Notes: generated from the letters alone by a model not told the origin. Shown: positions 1-10,916, counted from the first letter of the stretch. The stretch is 24,893 nucleotides of DNA from Rhizophagus sp. LPA8_4_AMF (GCA_021464525.1 JADRCO010000897.1:1-24893), one strand, 5' to 3'. A program made the numbers and translations.

Positions 1-1590
1 ATCAAAATTTATTGTACAATTAAAATTTCTTTATCATTATAATAATACTCATGGTATGATCATAGTTAATTATAAGGATAATACAATTTTAAAACAGCAA
101 TAATTTTTAATTACTGTTTATCTACTGTGTTATATAAATCATTCAATTTGATTTTTGTTTATTTATACATAATTATTTAGTAATTGATTTTGTAGATAAC
201 TTCATAATTATGGAACTATAAATTGATATAAAAAATTAAAAGACTAATACCAATTTAAAATTTTAAAAGCAATAGTGTGATCTCTTAAAAAATTGGTTAT
301 TTAATATAATTATATGTGGTCCTTGTAGACTTTAATAATAATCTAAACTATATATAGTAAATATATTTCAGTTTAATGAATGAACATCTATTTATATAAA
401 GTTATGTAATTAATTGTGGCTTTTAAAATTAGATAAAAGAAAATTTTTACTATATATTCTAATATATCGTAGATAATTAAATTATTTTATTAATTCCTAA
501 AACCAAAAAAAGACCAAAATTTATTATATAATTAAAATTTCATTAATATCATCCATCGGTTTCAGTTGTTTATAAAATATATTTACTATTATATTAAAAT
601 TGTTGATGATAAATAATTAGACAAATATATGAAAGTGTTTATTTCTGATTATGATGAAACGCATAGTACAAGATAAAATGCATTTAATGTGATGTCTTTA
701 AAATAGAATTAACCGTATTTTTAGTAGTAATTTGTTGTGTTGTTGTCTATATTTAGGTAGATTTAAGTACTTTTCATCAAAGCCACACCAAATGCAACAA
801 ATTACCAGAATATTAGAATCACAATTTTTCCAATTATAAAAAAAAAAATTATCAATAACTGGTGTCCTTCTAATACTGTATATTTTGTTCGCATATAAAT
901 AAAATGATGGGATTCATAAAAAAATATTCCAGATGTTTCAACAATTATATTTGAACAATGCATATAAAAGCAATCAAAAAGATACGTTGGATTTTATAAG
1001 ATTTAATTAAAGAAACTTCATTCGCACTATACACACGAAATTAATTTTCAACATTTGCAAAAATTTAATTTAATTTTTCATAGTGTTCTTTACATTACAA
1101 TTTTTTAAAGATAGCCGTAAGAAACATCAATTTTATAATAATTTTTTTTTCTGCATAGATGCCAATAAAATAAAAATAGTAAACTAACCAAGAAAAATAA
1201 AACAAAACCTATGTATTAAATTTAACTGCTTTTCAAGATGCTATTAATAAAATTTTTTTTCAGATTTGTTAATTAAAATTAATTATCACAATTTCACGGC
1301 TGATTGATTAAGAAAATGAAAAATTTTTTTTATTTTCTCTTTATGATCATAAATTTTAAGAACAATATTTATGAATTTACTAACTGTACCCTGTTGTGTT
1401 GTAACAGGATTAATGAGTTTAAATCATGATGAAATTTCTTATAGATATTTTGGAAAATTTAGTTATTACATAATATTAATTTAGATTTATAATTTGAATT
1501 ACATTATAATGTGAGTGAAAATAATAATTTTACTATATGAATAATATAAATTAGAATAATTAATAATAATTTTTTTTTATTTTGGAAAAA
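1..1590. other. AT-rich non-coding stretch
   Basis: I see no open frame with protein-like composition, no tRNA or rRNA signature and no clear repeat array here. The sequence is dominated by A and T with many short homopolymer runs, as expected for intergenic DNA of an AT-rich fungal genome. Confidence 0.5.
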
Positions 1591-1593
1591 TAA

Positions 1594-1824
1594 CCAAGAA
1601 AAAAAAAGGGTGCTAACCATAAGAGCCGCAGTATCGATCCAATCACTGATCCAAAACCAGAACAAAAAAAAAATTAGGAAAAAAAGGGGGAAATTGAAAC
1701 CGAAAAAAGTAAATATATTAAAGATTCAAATAAAAAAAAACCGAAAAAAAAATTTCGGTTTAAAAAAACCGAAAAAAGTTTTTTTAAAAAATTCCCAGGA
1801 GGATGTGAATGGATGGAAATATGA
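1594..1824 (+). pseudogene. Lysine-rich decayed reading frame, unknown
   Basis: One frame is open for 77 codons apart from a single TAG at 1675-1677. The part before the stop reads like real protein (GANHKSRSIDPITDPKP). The part after it is lysine-rich and ends in a glycine/cysteine/tryptophan tail (FPGGCEWMEI) before TGA at 1822-1824. I do not recognise a family. The run of A-rich codons means lysine content alone is weak evidence. The mixed-composition ends are the only reason to think this was once coding. The segment also contains a small hairpin, AAACCGAAA facing TTTCGGTTT, near 1738-1763. It could equally be non-coding A-rich DNA. Confidence 0.2.
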
Positions 1825-2427
1825 TTAATAAACTAAGTTTTTTTGTTTAGTAATATTAAAAAAAAAAAATCTGATCAAAATTTCATTAACCGGAACTGGT
1901 ACGCAGACATATCACGCGTTTTCATGTTACATAATTCAAATTATTTATAGAGTAATCCAAGTTTATGTATTTCAACCAATAATTAATATATAATTCAATA
2001 ATAATTTATTAAATTATATTTAACATTACAAATGGTGATGATGAAACATTAAATTATTTCTTGTTTCTTCTGATAAATATGAAGTAATTACTTTCGAAAT
2101 AATTTTTCATTTTCACACTTTAAATATTTTCCATTATATTGAAATAATAATTCCACTACAAAAAAAAAAAAAAAATATCAGTTGAACTAAATTTTAGTTC
2201 TTCCAATTCATATTTTTTCACTTCTACATTCGTAAATTTTTTATTGATAGTTTTAGAGTAATATCTTGTTGGCATTTTAATTTCACATTTTTTCATTAAT
2301 TCTAAGAAGTCTGGCATATAAATTTTTGCGAATGATGAATAATAATACTATTGAAATAAAAGATTATATACAGTGTAAGAATATAAATATTTTTATAAGA
2401 TTTATACTTCAAATTCGGAATTATGTG

Positions 2428-2727
2428 TCAATAAATAACATGACAAAGCATCATGAACTTATAAGATATGGTATCAAATTGTTGGTTTGGTTGTTCATGT
2501 AGTTCGTGATAAAATTTTAAATTAAAGAATAACGCTTCATCACGATTAAATGCAATTGGGTTAACGCTATTATCATAAAGTATATGAATGGCTTTGGCGT
2601 AATTCATAAACATCTGCAAGATCTTTTAGCATATTTGTAAATTGGCTCAATAGGACAATATGATCAAACATCATTAAGAACGCAGAGTTCAATTTTTGTG
2701 AATTTCCAACGCAACGCATTGAATAAT
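2428..2727 (-). pseudogene. Decayed exon of an unknown protein, frameshifted
   Basis: Two overlapping minus-strand frames both look protein-like. The upstream one starts at an ATG at 2719 and runs to TGA at 2573, reading MRCVGNSQKLNSAF and later FTNMLKDLADVYEL. The downstream one (to 2428) continues with AIHILYDNSVNPIAFNRDEA and YHELHEQPNQQFDTISYKF. The simplest reading is one ancestral exon with a frameshift around 2575-2620. A pyrimidine-rich tract ending in CAG at 2730-2728 could be its splice acceptor. A further exon-like stretch on the same strand lies near 2825-2900. I cannot name the family. No mobile-element protein motif is visible, but a transposon-derived origin is possible. Confidence 0.35.
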
Positions 2728-2734
2728 CTGAAGT

Positions 2735-3589
2735 TAATAAATTAAATTAATAAAAAAAAAGGTATAATAAACAAATTAAATTAAATTAAAATTTTGTATT
2801 GCTTATTGCTTATCACCATGTATAATATACAGGAATTCGCTTGACTTTCGTTGATACAAGTTTTTGTAATCTTTTTTTTAAAACTATAATAGTATTCTTC
2901 CTGAGTTAGAAAACGAGGTTATATGAAATATTGTAAAATGTTTCGTAAATCTTGTGTATTTTCAGAAGTTATGTAATTGGTTTCAACAAAAAATTTTGAT
3001 AACAATAGTTTCGCTATCATCCTGTTGTAAAAAAAATATATTTGAATTTGCGATAGTTGGTCTTTCAAGTTTCAATACAGAAAATATAGATAATTCAAGT
3101 TCGATTATTCCAATATATTTTAAACTTGATAAAGGTGCGGTTAAAATCGTGTTAAAATAAGAAATACCTTTAGAATTGTATGACTTGAAAATATTGTAAC
3201 AAAATATCAATTAAATTTGAGTTAGGTGTCATATAAGGAGTTCATGAATTTGGACTACTTTCTTTAATATTGGTAGTAATATTTTCTTTCATTTCTCGCA
3301 ATGGATTCTAACTTATAACTTGTTTCCATTAATTCAACCTCTCTAACTTTTAGTTAGTAATTTTTGAGAATACTTAGTTTTATGGAACCACGGACTTTGT
3401 TACAGACTCACATAACGATTTATATCTCAATTTCTAATATTTTAAAAAAGTAAATAATAAAGAATAATCAATATCATTTATCTAAGATTTAAAACTTGTT
3501 TATATACTTTAACATCATTTATGTAAATTTCTTTTATGCCAAATAATAATTATTATATCATTTTGTATAAATTCCACAATTTATTCGGT
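2735..3589. other. Stretch without a supported gene
   Basis: No gene can be defended here. One short minus-strand stretch, 3347 to 3264, reads like an exon (REVELMETSYKLESIARNE) and is preceded by a TACTAAC-like sequence and an AG. Another minus frame at 2983-3210 and the plus frame opposite it have unremarkable composition. These could be more debris of the decayed gene at 2428-2727, but nothing links them firmly. Confidence 0.3.
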
Positions 3590-3900
3590 GAGTTAACTAA
3601 CTATCGTCCAAAATCTGCTAAAGATAGTTCACCATTTATAACACCACATTTAGCCAAATCTATTGACTTCTGTTTCCAAAATCAATCCATGGAAAGAATT
3701 CATTTAAGAGCATTTTTCTAATTAGCACGAACGACACTCCTGAATAAACCACTTCCTATCAGTTTTAAATTTCTAAATTCTGTATATTTATAATAATTGA
3801 GATATTCATCTGTAACTGATTTTTCAAACCAATTGATATAATAATTTGATTCGACAGTTTCTTTCATTTCTTTTGACATTCTTAATAAATTGTTTATCAA
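3590..3900 (-). pseudogene. Decayed kinase gene 5' fragment (copy of the 8,971 kinase)
   Basis: The minus-strand frame from 3900 begins [15 protein letters not shown] and continues with YYINWFEKSV and LKLIGSGLFRSVVRAN. It is a clear copy of exon 1 of the kinase at 5935-8971. The intact copy continues RANW; here the Trp codon has become TAG at 3720-3718, a single G-to-A change. The glycine loop is also altered (GLFRS instead of GSFGS). After the stop the match survives for only about 20 bases. Further along the same strand, NGELSLADFG (around 3640-3605) resembles a kinase catalytic-loop to DFG segment, suggesting that the middle exons were deleted. DNA similarity to the intact gene continues into the 5' flank past 3958, so this is a segmental duplication and not a retrocopy. 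Confidence 0.75.
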
Positions 3901-3995
3901 TTTTAATGATAGTTGAAACCTTATGCAAAATTTAACTGCATTGTACCATTTTTAAAATACTGTATTCGTGATCAAAATAGAAATCATTCCAATTT

Positions 3996-4183
3996 AGGAT
4001 CCCGAGCAAAATACACAAAAAGGTAACAGAGTTTGCGTAATTTATGTGAAAGAAATGACCAAAATAACGTGTGAACCATTCCCTTTTTGGATAACTCCAG
4101 CCGGCATTACATGATTCTGGCCCTGGAGAGATGCGTAGAGATGAGTGCCGATCTCTTGTTACCCATTTTATTGCTCGGGTTCC
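3996..4183. mobile_element. 188-bp inverted-repeat element with 9-bp target duplication
   Basis: The left end (AGGATCCCGAGCAA, then GGTAACAGAG) and the reverse complement of the right end (GGAACCCGAGCAA, then GGTAACAAGAG) form imperfect terminal inverted repeats of about 35 bp. The 9-mer TTCCAATTT flanks it directly on both sides (3987-3995 and 4184-4192), a perfect target site duplication. The duplicated paralogous flank near 9,055 carries one copy of this region (CAATTTAACC) without the insert, so the insertion followed the duplication. A 9-bp duplication is typical of Mutator-like elements, which suggests a non-autonomous member. There is no coding capacity. Reading frames on both strands through it are accidental. 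Confidence 0.75.
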
Positions 4184-4224
4184 TTCCAATTTCATGCAGT
4201 TTAATCCTTTTATGGTATAGTTAT

Positions 4225-4258
4225 CGGTGTAACTCGAGAAAAAGTTACTTGCACCATA
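4225..4258. mobile_element. Ends-only remnant of the 9,092-9,639 element
   Basis: At the position in the duplicated flank where the paralogous locus carries the 548-bp element, only about 34 bp are present. The first half (CGGTGTAACTCGAGAAA) matches the left tip of that element. The second half (AAAAGTTACTTGCACC) matches its right tip (AAAAAGTACCTGCGCC). Sequence beyond it (GATAAAATG and an ATGACATAATAA-like stretch) again resembles the flank beyond 9,640. An element that lost its interior fits best. An excision product is the alternative. Confidence 0.4.
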
Positions 4259-4329
4259 AGACAATATATAAAATAATTAGATAAAATGACAATTATGACA
4301 TAATAATACCAATATTACTTAAAGGTAAT

Positions 4330-5934
4330 CTTATTTGTAATATGATTAGGATAAAAGAATTTATAAATATAACTTTGAATATTATTTATTTAATATCAAA
4401 AAAATGGTATTTAAATTTTGAAACATATTTACTTAACGACCAAATTTTAATTTTATAAATAGTATTGAATTAAAGCAACTGTTGGCGTAAAATCAAATTT
4501 TTTAAGTTTTACATAATTTATATTTCATACTTTAAAATGAATTTACTTTAATGGGAAACTTTTTTTTTCTTTTAATTTATATTTATTGTGATTATATACA
4601 AAACTTAACAAATTTTCTAGTTTTAAACTTTCGTTGATAAGATTTTAAAGAGAATTGTAAAATTGATTATACTTTTTCCATTCAGCAGGTACGAAACGTA
4701 AGTTATTAATTACAGAATACTGCTGTGTATTGAAATGTTAATGATATACTGTATAAACTATAAATCAATTATAATTTGCCTACTTGGAGTAATTCCGGAC
4801 TTCATCTGAATTATAAAATTGATTTTGATGATCATTGAAAAATGGATTATTGAAATAAAAAATAAAATTAAATTCTAAAATGTAATAAGTATTTGTATTT
4901 TTTTAATCATAAAGACGAAATTCCAAGTAATAGATAAATAAACAATCAAGTATGCAAAATATTATTTAGTAGAACCGCTTCGCTTATTGTCAAAAAAACA
5001 TAGCCTGTCTCCATTTTTTCATTAAAAAAACCAAAAACAATTAATAGAGAAAAGGGAGAGGAGATTAACCTAAAAAGTAATAAATAGTTACCCCATAAAA
5101 TCTGCAGAAAAAGAATAAAAATATACTTTTGTGACAACAACTTCTGCAGTGTCACCAAAGTTTCTGTCAAACTTCCTTTGCTCATATGTACTAAGAATAA
5201 GTACTATAAAAGTTATTAGGAAACAAATAAACAATTAAACCCGTCAGCGCCACGTACAATGTTAATTTCTATTTCACACGCTCCGAACTAAAGAATTAAA
5301 TATAATTTATAGTCGCCTTGGTAATAAATAACTTATCATATACAGCATGTTTACGCTTTATACTGTATGTGATTTACAGCGAAATTGAAACTTTATTAAA
5401 ATCATTGGAATAAGAATTTTCAAGTTATCTGAAAACCAATAGATACTGTACTATCATTTGCTTAACAATAATATTTTTCCACTTATATCCTATCTTGTAT
5501 TTTGAAATAAACCACAGACTTTGGAGTCGAACCATGCTACAAAAAATTATGGCATCCATGGAAAAATAAAAATATTTGAGTTCTTATCAAAAAAAAATTT
5601 CCATTTAGACGATAATACAAATTTCATAGGAAATAGAATTAATGGAACTAAATACAAAATATTTAATTTATTATATTTGAAATACTTGTAAACGTTAGGA
5701 ATGATATGTCTGTTTTACATTTTAAAATTTTGTATTATAAAATTATATAGTTAAGCAAAGTAAAATTAACGAATGCAGTAGTAACAATTCACTTAACCAA
5801 ATAATGACATAAAAGTATTAACTATGAATTATCTGCATATACAAAAAATCACAAATAAATGTATTTATGGGTCAAATAAGATAAAAATTGATCTTTCTAT
5901 TGCATTTTTTTTAATAATAAAACAATCAGTCTAA
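4330..5934. other. AT-rich stretch without a supported gene
   Basis: The only notable open frame is minus 5185-4946, 79 codons, starting MSKGSLTETLVTLQKLLSQK and then rich in Phe, Leu and Ile as if membrane-spanning. T-rich DNA gives such frames by chance, and I see no splice context or homology to support it. Nothing else is visible here. Confidence 0.4.
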
Positions 5935-8900
5935 TCAAGGTTCTAGGTTATAATAAAATTTTAGATTTTGTTTATCTATATATTCTATTAATAAGTTTAA
6001 ACCTTTTTCAGCTTCTTGACATCCATTTTCTGCAGCTTTCTTGTACCAATAAATGGCATTCTCAATATTTTTTTCTGATCCTTCTCCTCGTTCATATAAA
6101 GATGCGAGGCTGTATTGTGCATCAACATTTCCTCCTTTTGCAGCCATTGTAAAATAATTAAATGCTTTTTTTTTATCAATATTAATTTGAGTTCCATAAC
6201 TATAAATATATCCAACTTTATATTGAGCATCTACATATCCTTGATCAGCCGATTTATTATAGAATTCAAATGCTCTTGTTTCATTTTGACAAATACCTTT
6301 ACCTAATTCGTAAAATTCACCTAATTTATACAATGCAATTTTATTGTCATTTTCTGCAGCTTTATGATACCAATAATTGACTTTGTCTAAATCATTTACT
6401 ATTTCGTCATCATTTTCAATAAGATTAATTTGGACATTAGTGCCAGCTGCCTCATTATATAATTCAAACCCCTTTTCTTTATTAATTTCAGTTCCAATAC
6501 CATTTATATAAAAGTACCCAAGTTGAAATTTCGCACTAATGTATCCATTTTCAGACGATTTCTCATAAAATTCAAATGCTTTAATTTCATCTTTATTTGC
6601 ACCAATCCCTAATTCATAACATTCCCCTATATTATACTGTGCAACTTCATTTCCATTTTCGGCTGCTTTTTGGTACCAGTAAAGAGCTTTTTTAATATCA
6701 CTATCAATTCCAATTCCATATGAATAATAATATCCAAGCTTTAATTGAGCATCTACCTCATCTTTTTCTGCTAGATCTTTTATTAATTCAAATGATTTTT
6801 TCTCATCTTTATCAACTTCTTCTCCTAATTGATATAATATGGCTAAATTAAATTGGGCATTAGTATTTCCTTTTTCAGCTGCTACTTTATATAATTCAAA
6901 TGCTTTTGATTTATTAATTTCAGTTCCAATTCCTTCATTATAATAATATCCAAGTTGATATTGAGCATCTACATCATCTTTTTCCGCTAGATCTTTTATT
7001 AATTCAAACGCTTTTTTCTCATTTTTATCAACTCCTCTTCCGAATCGATAACAATTTGCAAGACTATACTTTGCACTTGTATTTCCATTTTTAGCTGCTT
7101 TCCTATACCAGTGTACAGATATTAAAGTACTTATTGCAATTCCAATACCAAATTCATAACAATACCCTAAATAAAATTGACCAATAGCATTACCATTTAT
7201 TGCAGATTTTTGAAACCAACTAAATGCTAAATTTTCATTATATTCAATTCCATATCCGTCATCATAACATTTTCCAAGATAAACTTGCGCAAATGAACAA
7301 TTATTTTTAGATGCTTTTAAAAATAGTTTAAATGCTTTGTCACTACCTTCTTCTATTCCAATATTATAATAATAAAGTAATCCAAGTAAATAAATATATT
7401 GTGGATTAACTTGATTTGATAGCCATTTAGTGAGATTGTCCGAGCTTTGATTTAATTCTAACATTTGTTGATTGATAAATTGCTGAATATCTTGAAAACT
7501 AATACCTTTCTTATTATGTCTGCTGTTTATTTCTGTAATTAACTTCTCAACAATTATATTATTTACCTTATCAAATGTTGACCCATATGAAAATTTTGAT
7601 GAATTTGTTTGAATTGATGTATCTGATAAATTATATTCAGAATCCATTATATTTATACTCAATCCAATATTTGATACCAATTCATTATTTAAATCCATGG
7701 TCTTAATTGATTTTGAAGTTGATTCACATTTTTCTATTAGTTGATTATTTTCTTTTTTTTTATTAACGGTATCAATAGTTGTATCATTTTGTTTAGGAAA
7801 TATTAGTGCATAAAGGATTGAAACGACATTCTGTACATTTGGGCGTTCATCTGGCTCATAATTCCAACATTCTAGTTATTTAAAAATTGTTAAACTTTCT
7901 TTCAAGGAATTTACAAATTTATAAAATTATTAATATAAATTACCTATATACAAATTACTATACTCTTTAGGAGTATTGTCGATAATTTCTTCTCGTTTAC
8001 CATTTACTATAGATAAGATTAAGCTTACATCATAATTATAATCAAAAAATGGTTTACGACCACTTGAAATTTGCCACATTAAAACTCCTATGCTGTAAAC
8101 ATCAGATTTTTTGCTTAATTTGTAATCTTGATCAAATAAATTTTTTGGGTCAATAAAAGGTATTACGCCAAGTATTTTTGATGTATTGCTTGATACCTCA
8201 GCGATTTTTTTTGATAAACCAAAATCTGTCAGTTTTAGCTTTTTCTGATGTACAAGTATATTATCTGCATGCTATTATTATAAAGAAAATCTTATTTAGT
8301 ACGAATATGATAAAATAATCAAACAATTTACAAAGTTAATAATTTATTATTACCAGATCGCGATGAATAATATTACAATCATGTAAACATTCTATTGCAG
8401 TGGCTAGTTGAAATGCTAACTGATATTTGTCGGTCCAAGTGAGTTCATTAAAATGCTCATTTAAGTAAGTTTTTAGTGTACCATTATTAGCATATTCTAA
8501 GACTAACGAGTATTTTTCTGGATACAAAGAGTATATTAAAATGAAGCTCCCTTAATAATGTAATATATACTAAAAATTTAAACTTACCATTTTTTACTTT
8601 CGTTATTCCATAAAACCGTATAATGTTTTCGTGAAAGTCAACTCTTTTTTGTAACCTTATCTAAAGAAAAAAAAAAATATTTTTAATATGTAAAAATTAG
8701 TATAAAGATAATCAAGATTAGTTACCTCGTTAACAAGTTCTTTTAGCGTTGTGTTACAATTATTTTTGAAGATTTTTAAAGCAAAAAAATTTCCAGCATT
8801 TTTCCAATTAGCACGAACGACACTTCCGAATGAACCACTTCCTATCGGTTTTAAATTTTTAAATTCAGAATATTCATAATAATTGAGATATTCATCTACA

Positions 8901-8971
8901 ATCGATTTTTCTAACCAATTTATATAATAATTTGGTTCTTTAAGGTCGGGTTCTTTCATTTCTTTTGACAT
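5935..8971 (-). CDS. Protein kinase with C-terminal Sel1 repeats (five exons)
   Basis: Exons on the minus strand: 8971-8726, 8660-8588, 8517-8354, 8271-7944 and 7871-5935. They join in frame to about 915 aa. The kinase domain spans roughly residues 38-300. It shows the glycine loop GSGSFGSV, the lysine in FALK, a helix-C glutamate at the exon 1 end, the catalytic HRD aspartate near residue 160 followed by HADN, DFG near 177, and [10 protein letters not shown] at the end of the domain. All key residues are present, so it should be active; by style it belongs to the tyrosine kinase-like group. From about residue 420 there are 12-13 Sel1 units of 36 residues, such as [19 protein letters not shown], which usually form a protein-binding solenoid. 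Exon 3 could instead begin at 8550, adding 11 residues, but that would leave a 37-base intron. An ATG at 9013 is a second possible start. The protein is probably cytosolic with no signal peptide. Kinase-Sel1 proteins are greatly expanded in Glomeromycotina; substrates are unknown. Confidence 0.9.
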
Positions 8972-9091
8972 TCTTTGACAATAATTTTTTGTCAAGTTTG
9001 AAACCTTATGCAACGTGCTACTGCGTTAAATATTCATGTTCAAAAATACCAATTTAACCTTTTATGGTGTCATTCTAGCGCCAGTAGTTAT

Positions 9092-9639
9092 CAGTGTAAC
9101 CTAAAGAAAGACTTCTCCAGTATCACCGCAGGAAAATGTAACGTACACTGATTTTGATGCCGATCATTTCTAGTTTATAAAAATTATTTCTTATACTAGA
9201 ATAAAATCAAAAAATCCAGCATATTTGTTAACATTACCATGAATCCATAATACGTTTAAATAATTCTTATATTTTATTGAGAACAAACAATAATATTAGT
9301 AGTAAGAAAATTACCCCTCGCTTCTCTTAGATGACATTGATATCACTTTCATATATATATTAAATAAACATTATACTTATTTTATTGTATTTTAAAAATA
9401 ATACCCATAAAATATAATTATAAATTAATAATAAACGATATGGTGGACCATAAATAAATAATATAGTGTAGTTAGTTGCAATGAACTATAAAAGTTATTC
9501 GTTCCAATTGTAGAAATATAAAAAAAATTATCCTAGGTGCTTTATCATGAGTATACACTTTTAGAAATGATCAGCATCAAAATCACGTGAACGTGACATT
9601 TTCCTGCGGTGATACTAAAAAAAGTACCTGCGCCACACT
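9092..9639. mobile_element. Inverted-repeat element (MITE-like), about 548 bp
   Basis: The left end starts CAGTGTAACC and the reverse complement of the right end starts AGTGTGGCGCAGG. Both then share a long inner block beginning AGTATCACCGCAGGAAAATG and ending GATCATTTCTA. The inverted arms run over about 85 bp with a weakly matched tip and a strong inner match. No open frame inside is worth noting, so it is non-autonomous. The CAGTG tip resembles hAT-type elements, but I find no matching 8-bp duplication in the flanks. It sits about 120 bp upstream of the kinase start and may carry part of that gene's promoter region. Confidence 0.65.
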
Positions 9640-10600
9640 ACAAAATTTGTACAAAGAAAATGATATGATAAAATGTCATGATTTAATAAATTAATATTTA
9701 AATAACTTTGGAAAAATAAATTTATTTATAAAAATAATATTAAAAATTACATTTTATAATTAGTATAATTTGAACCAAAAGCGGGTATTGCTAAAGCACC
9801 AATGATGATTGTCATCATCGGCCAAAATTTATAATTCCGGCCGGAATTAAAAACACGAGAAAAAAGAATTAAATATACACCGAATTAAATTTTTACGCGG
9901 AAAATCTATAAATAATCTTGTCCCACTCTTAACATTGTACAATGTAGTTTAATTTTTGCTTACACATAATTATTTCGCCTATATATTGTGATATTCATGT
10001 TATAAATCTTTGCTTAATACAAATTTTTGCATTTTTTTAACGTCATATATTACACAATATCATACTAAAATATGTATCAAACTCTGAGACAAAGAATTAT
10101 TGGTTCGATGTGTAATAGATATTTTTTATGTTAAAATTCTAAAGATTAAAAATTTGGTTAGTAAATTCTTTTATTTATCCTTTATTGGTTTAAAATTTTT
10201 ATTAAAAATTTTTCCGTTTTATTTGTAATTTACTTTTTACATGTTTTAACGGGTCAAGGCTCTGATATGTCTTTTAACTAAACTAGTGTAAGTAACTGAA
10301 CTTTATAACTGCCAATAAAATGTGAATGAGCTTGGTTTAATACTAGAAACTTAGTCTGTAGCATAAATCCTAAAAATATTTCCAGAGACTAATTCATTTG
10401 AAAAAAACGTTTAGTAAATTAAGTTAATATTAGACCAAAGAAAAAGTATTTTCGGAATTCGGAGTTTCGTTTTTTTATTTAGTTAATACAAAATGGCGTA
10501 ATAATCAAAATATGATACAGTAGCGATTTCTTAAATAAGTATTTGATATTAAATAATTTATTAATAATTTATATATTACAAAAAAGATTAATATATTTAG
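9640..10600. other. Non-coding stretch with a perfect 18-bp palindrome
   Basis: No gene is visible. At 9832-9849 the sequence TAATTCCGGCCGGAATTA is a perfect palindrome. Just before it, around 9801-9820, ATGATGA and TCATCAT face each other around a 3-base loop. The half-site CCGGAATTA also occurs at the tips of the element at 22942-23678, so this may be a remnant of two element ends brought together. Confidence 0.45.
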
Positions 10601-10638
10601 GTTAAACAAGATCTTTAATTATTGCATAATAAATCAAT

Positions 10639-10866
10639 TAGTCTAAACCAAATATCTTAGGATTTATGGCTTGTTTATCTATTTTAATAATAAGTGTTTT
10701 AAACCTTTTTCAGCTCATTGGCGTCCATTTTCTGTAGCTTTCTTGTACCAATAAATGGCATTCTCAGTATTTTTTTCATTCCTTCTCCTCGTTCATATAA
10801 AGTTGCGAGGCTGTATGATGCATCAACATTTCACTCTTTTGTAGCAATTATAAAATAATTGATTAC
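10639..10866 (-). pseudogene. 3' fragment of a kinase-Sel1 gene
   Basis: This segment matches the 3' end of the gene at 5935-8971 (about 5920-6165), including the block encoding the last full Sel1 unit. It shares long identical runs such as TTTCTTGTACCAATAAATGG and CTTCTCCTCGTTCATATAAAG. Several indels shift the frame: the stretch encoding GEGSEKN has lost bases, and the unit beyond it carries substitutions. The match stops abruptly near 10866, next to a short periodic repeat. It is a broken duplicate without kinase or upstream Sel1 exons. Confidence 0.75.
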
Positions 10867-10916
10867 AAGTCTAAATGTAGTAAGAACATTTCCTGAAGTT
10901 AATTTTCTGAATGCTC

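Noticed and set aside
1610-1828. The longer lysine-rich frame starting at 1610 as a real protein
   Set aside because: It starts at a non-ATG codon and is nearly all Lys, Asn and Ile from A-rich DNA; the alternative frame at 1594-1824 is more protein-like and is itself only weakly supported.
2954-3210. Opposed frames, one with FAIVGLSSF and IIPIYF recalling a kinase activation loop
   Set aside because: Lacks the DFG aspartate and any flanking kinase motif; the similarity is too weak to claim.
3932-4284. Overlapping open frames on both strands at 3932-4264 and 4087-4284
   Set aside because: Both run through the 188-bp inverted-repeat insertion and its flanks, so they are accidental frames in non-coding DNA.
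4946-5185. Minus-strand frame of 79 codons with hydrophobic segments
   Set aside because: Hydrophobicity comes from T-rich DNA; there is no splice context, domain or duplicate to support it.
5520-5600. B-box-like text on the minus strand (GGTTCGACTCC near 5534-5524), a possible tRNA gene
   Set aside because: The T-stem pairs only three of five positions, no A box lies at the right distance upstream, and no acceptor stem can be formed.
6115-6306. Plus-strand frame opposite the Sel1 repeats
   Set aside because: It is a shadow of the minus-strand repeat exon, with no independent support.
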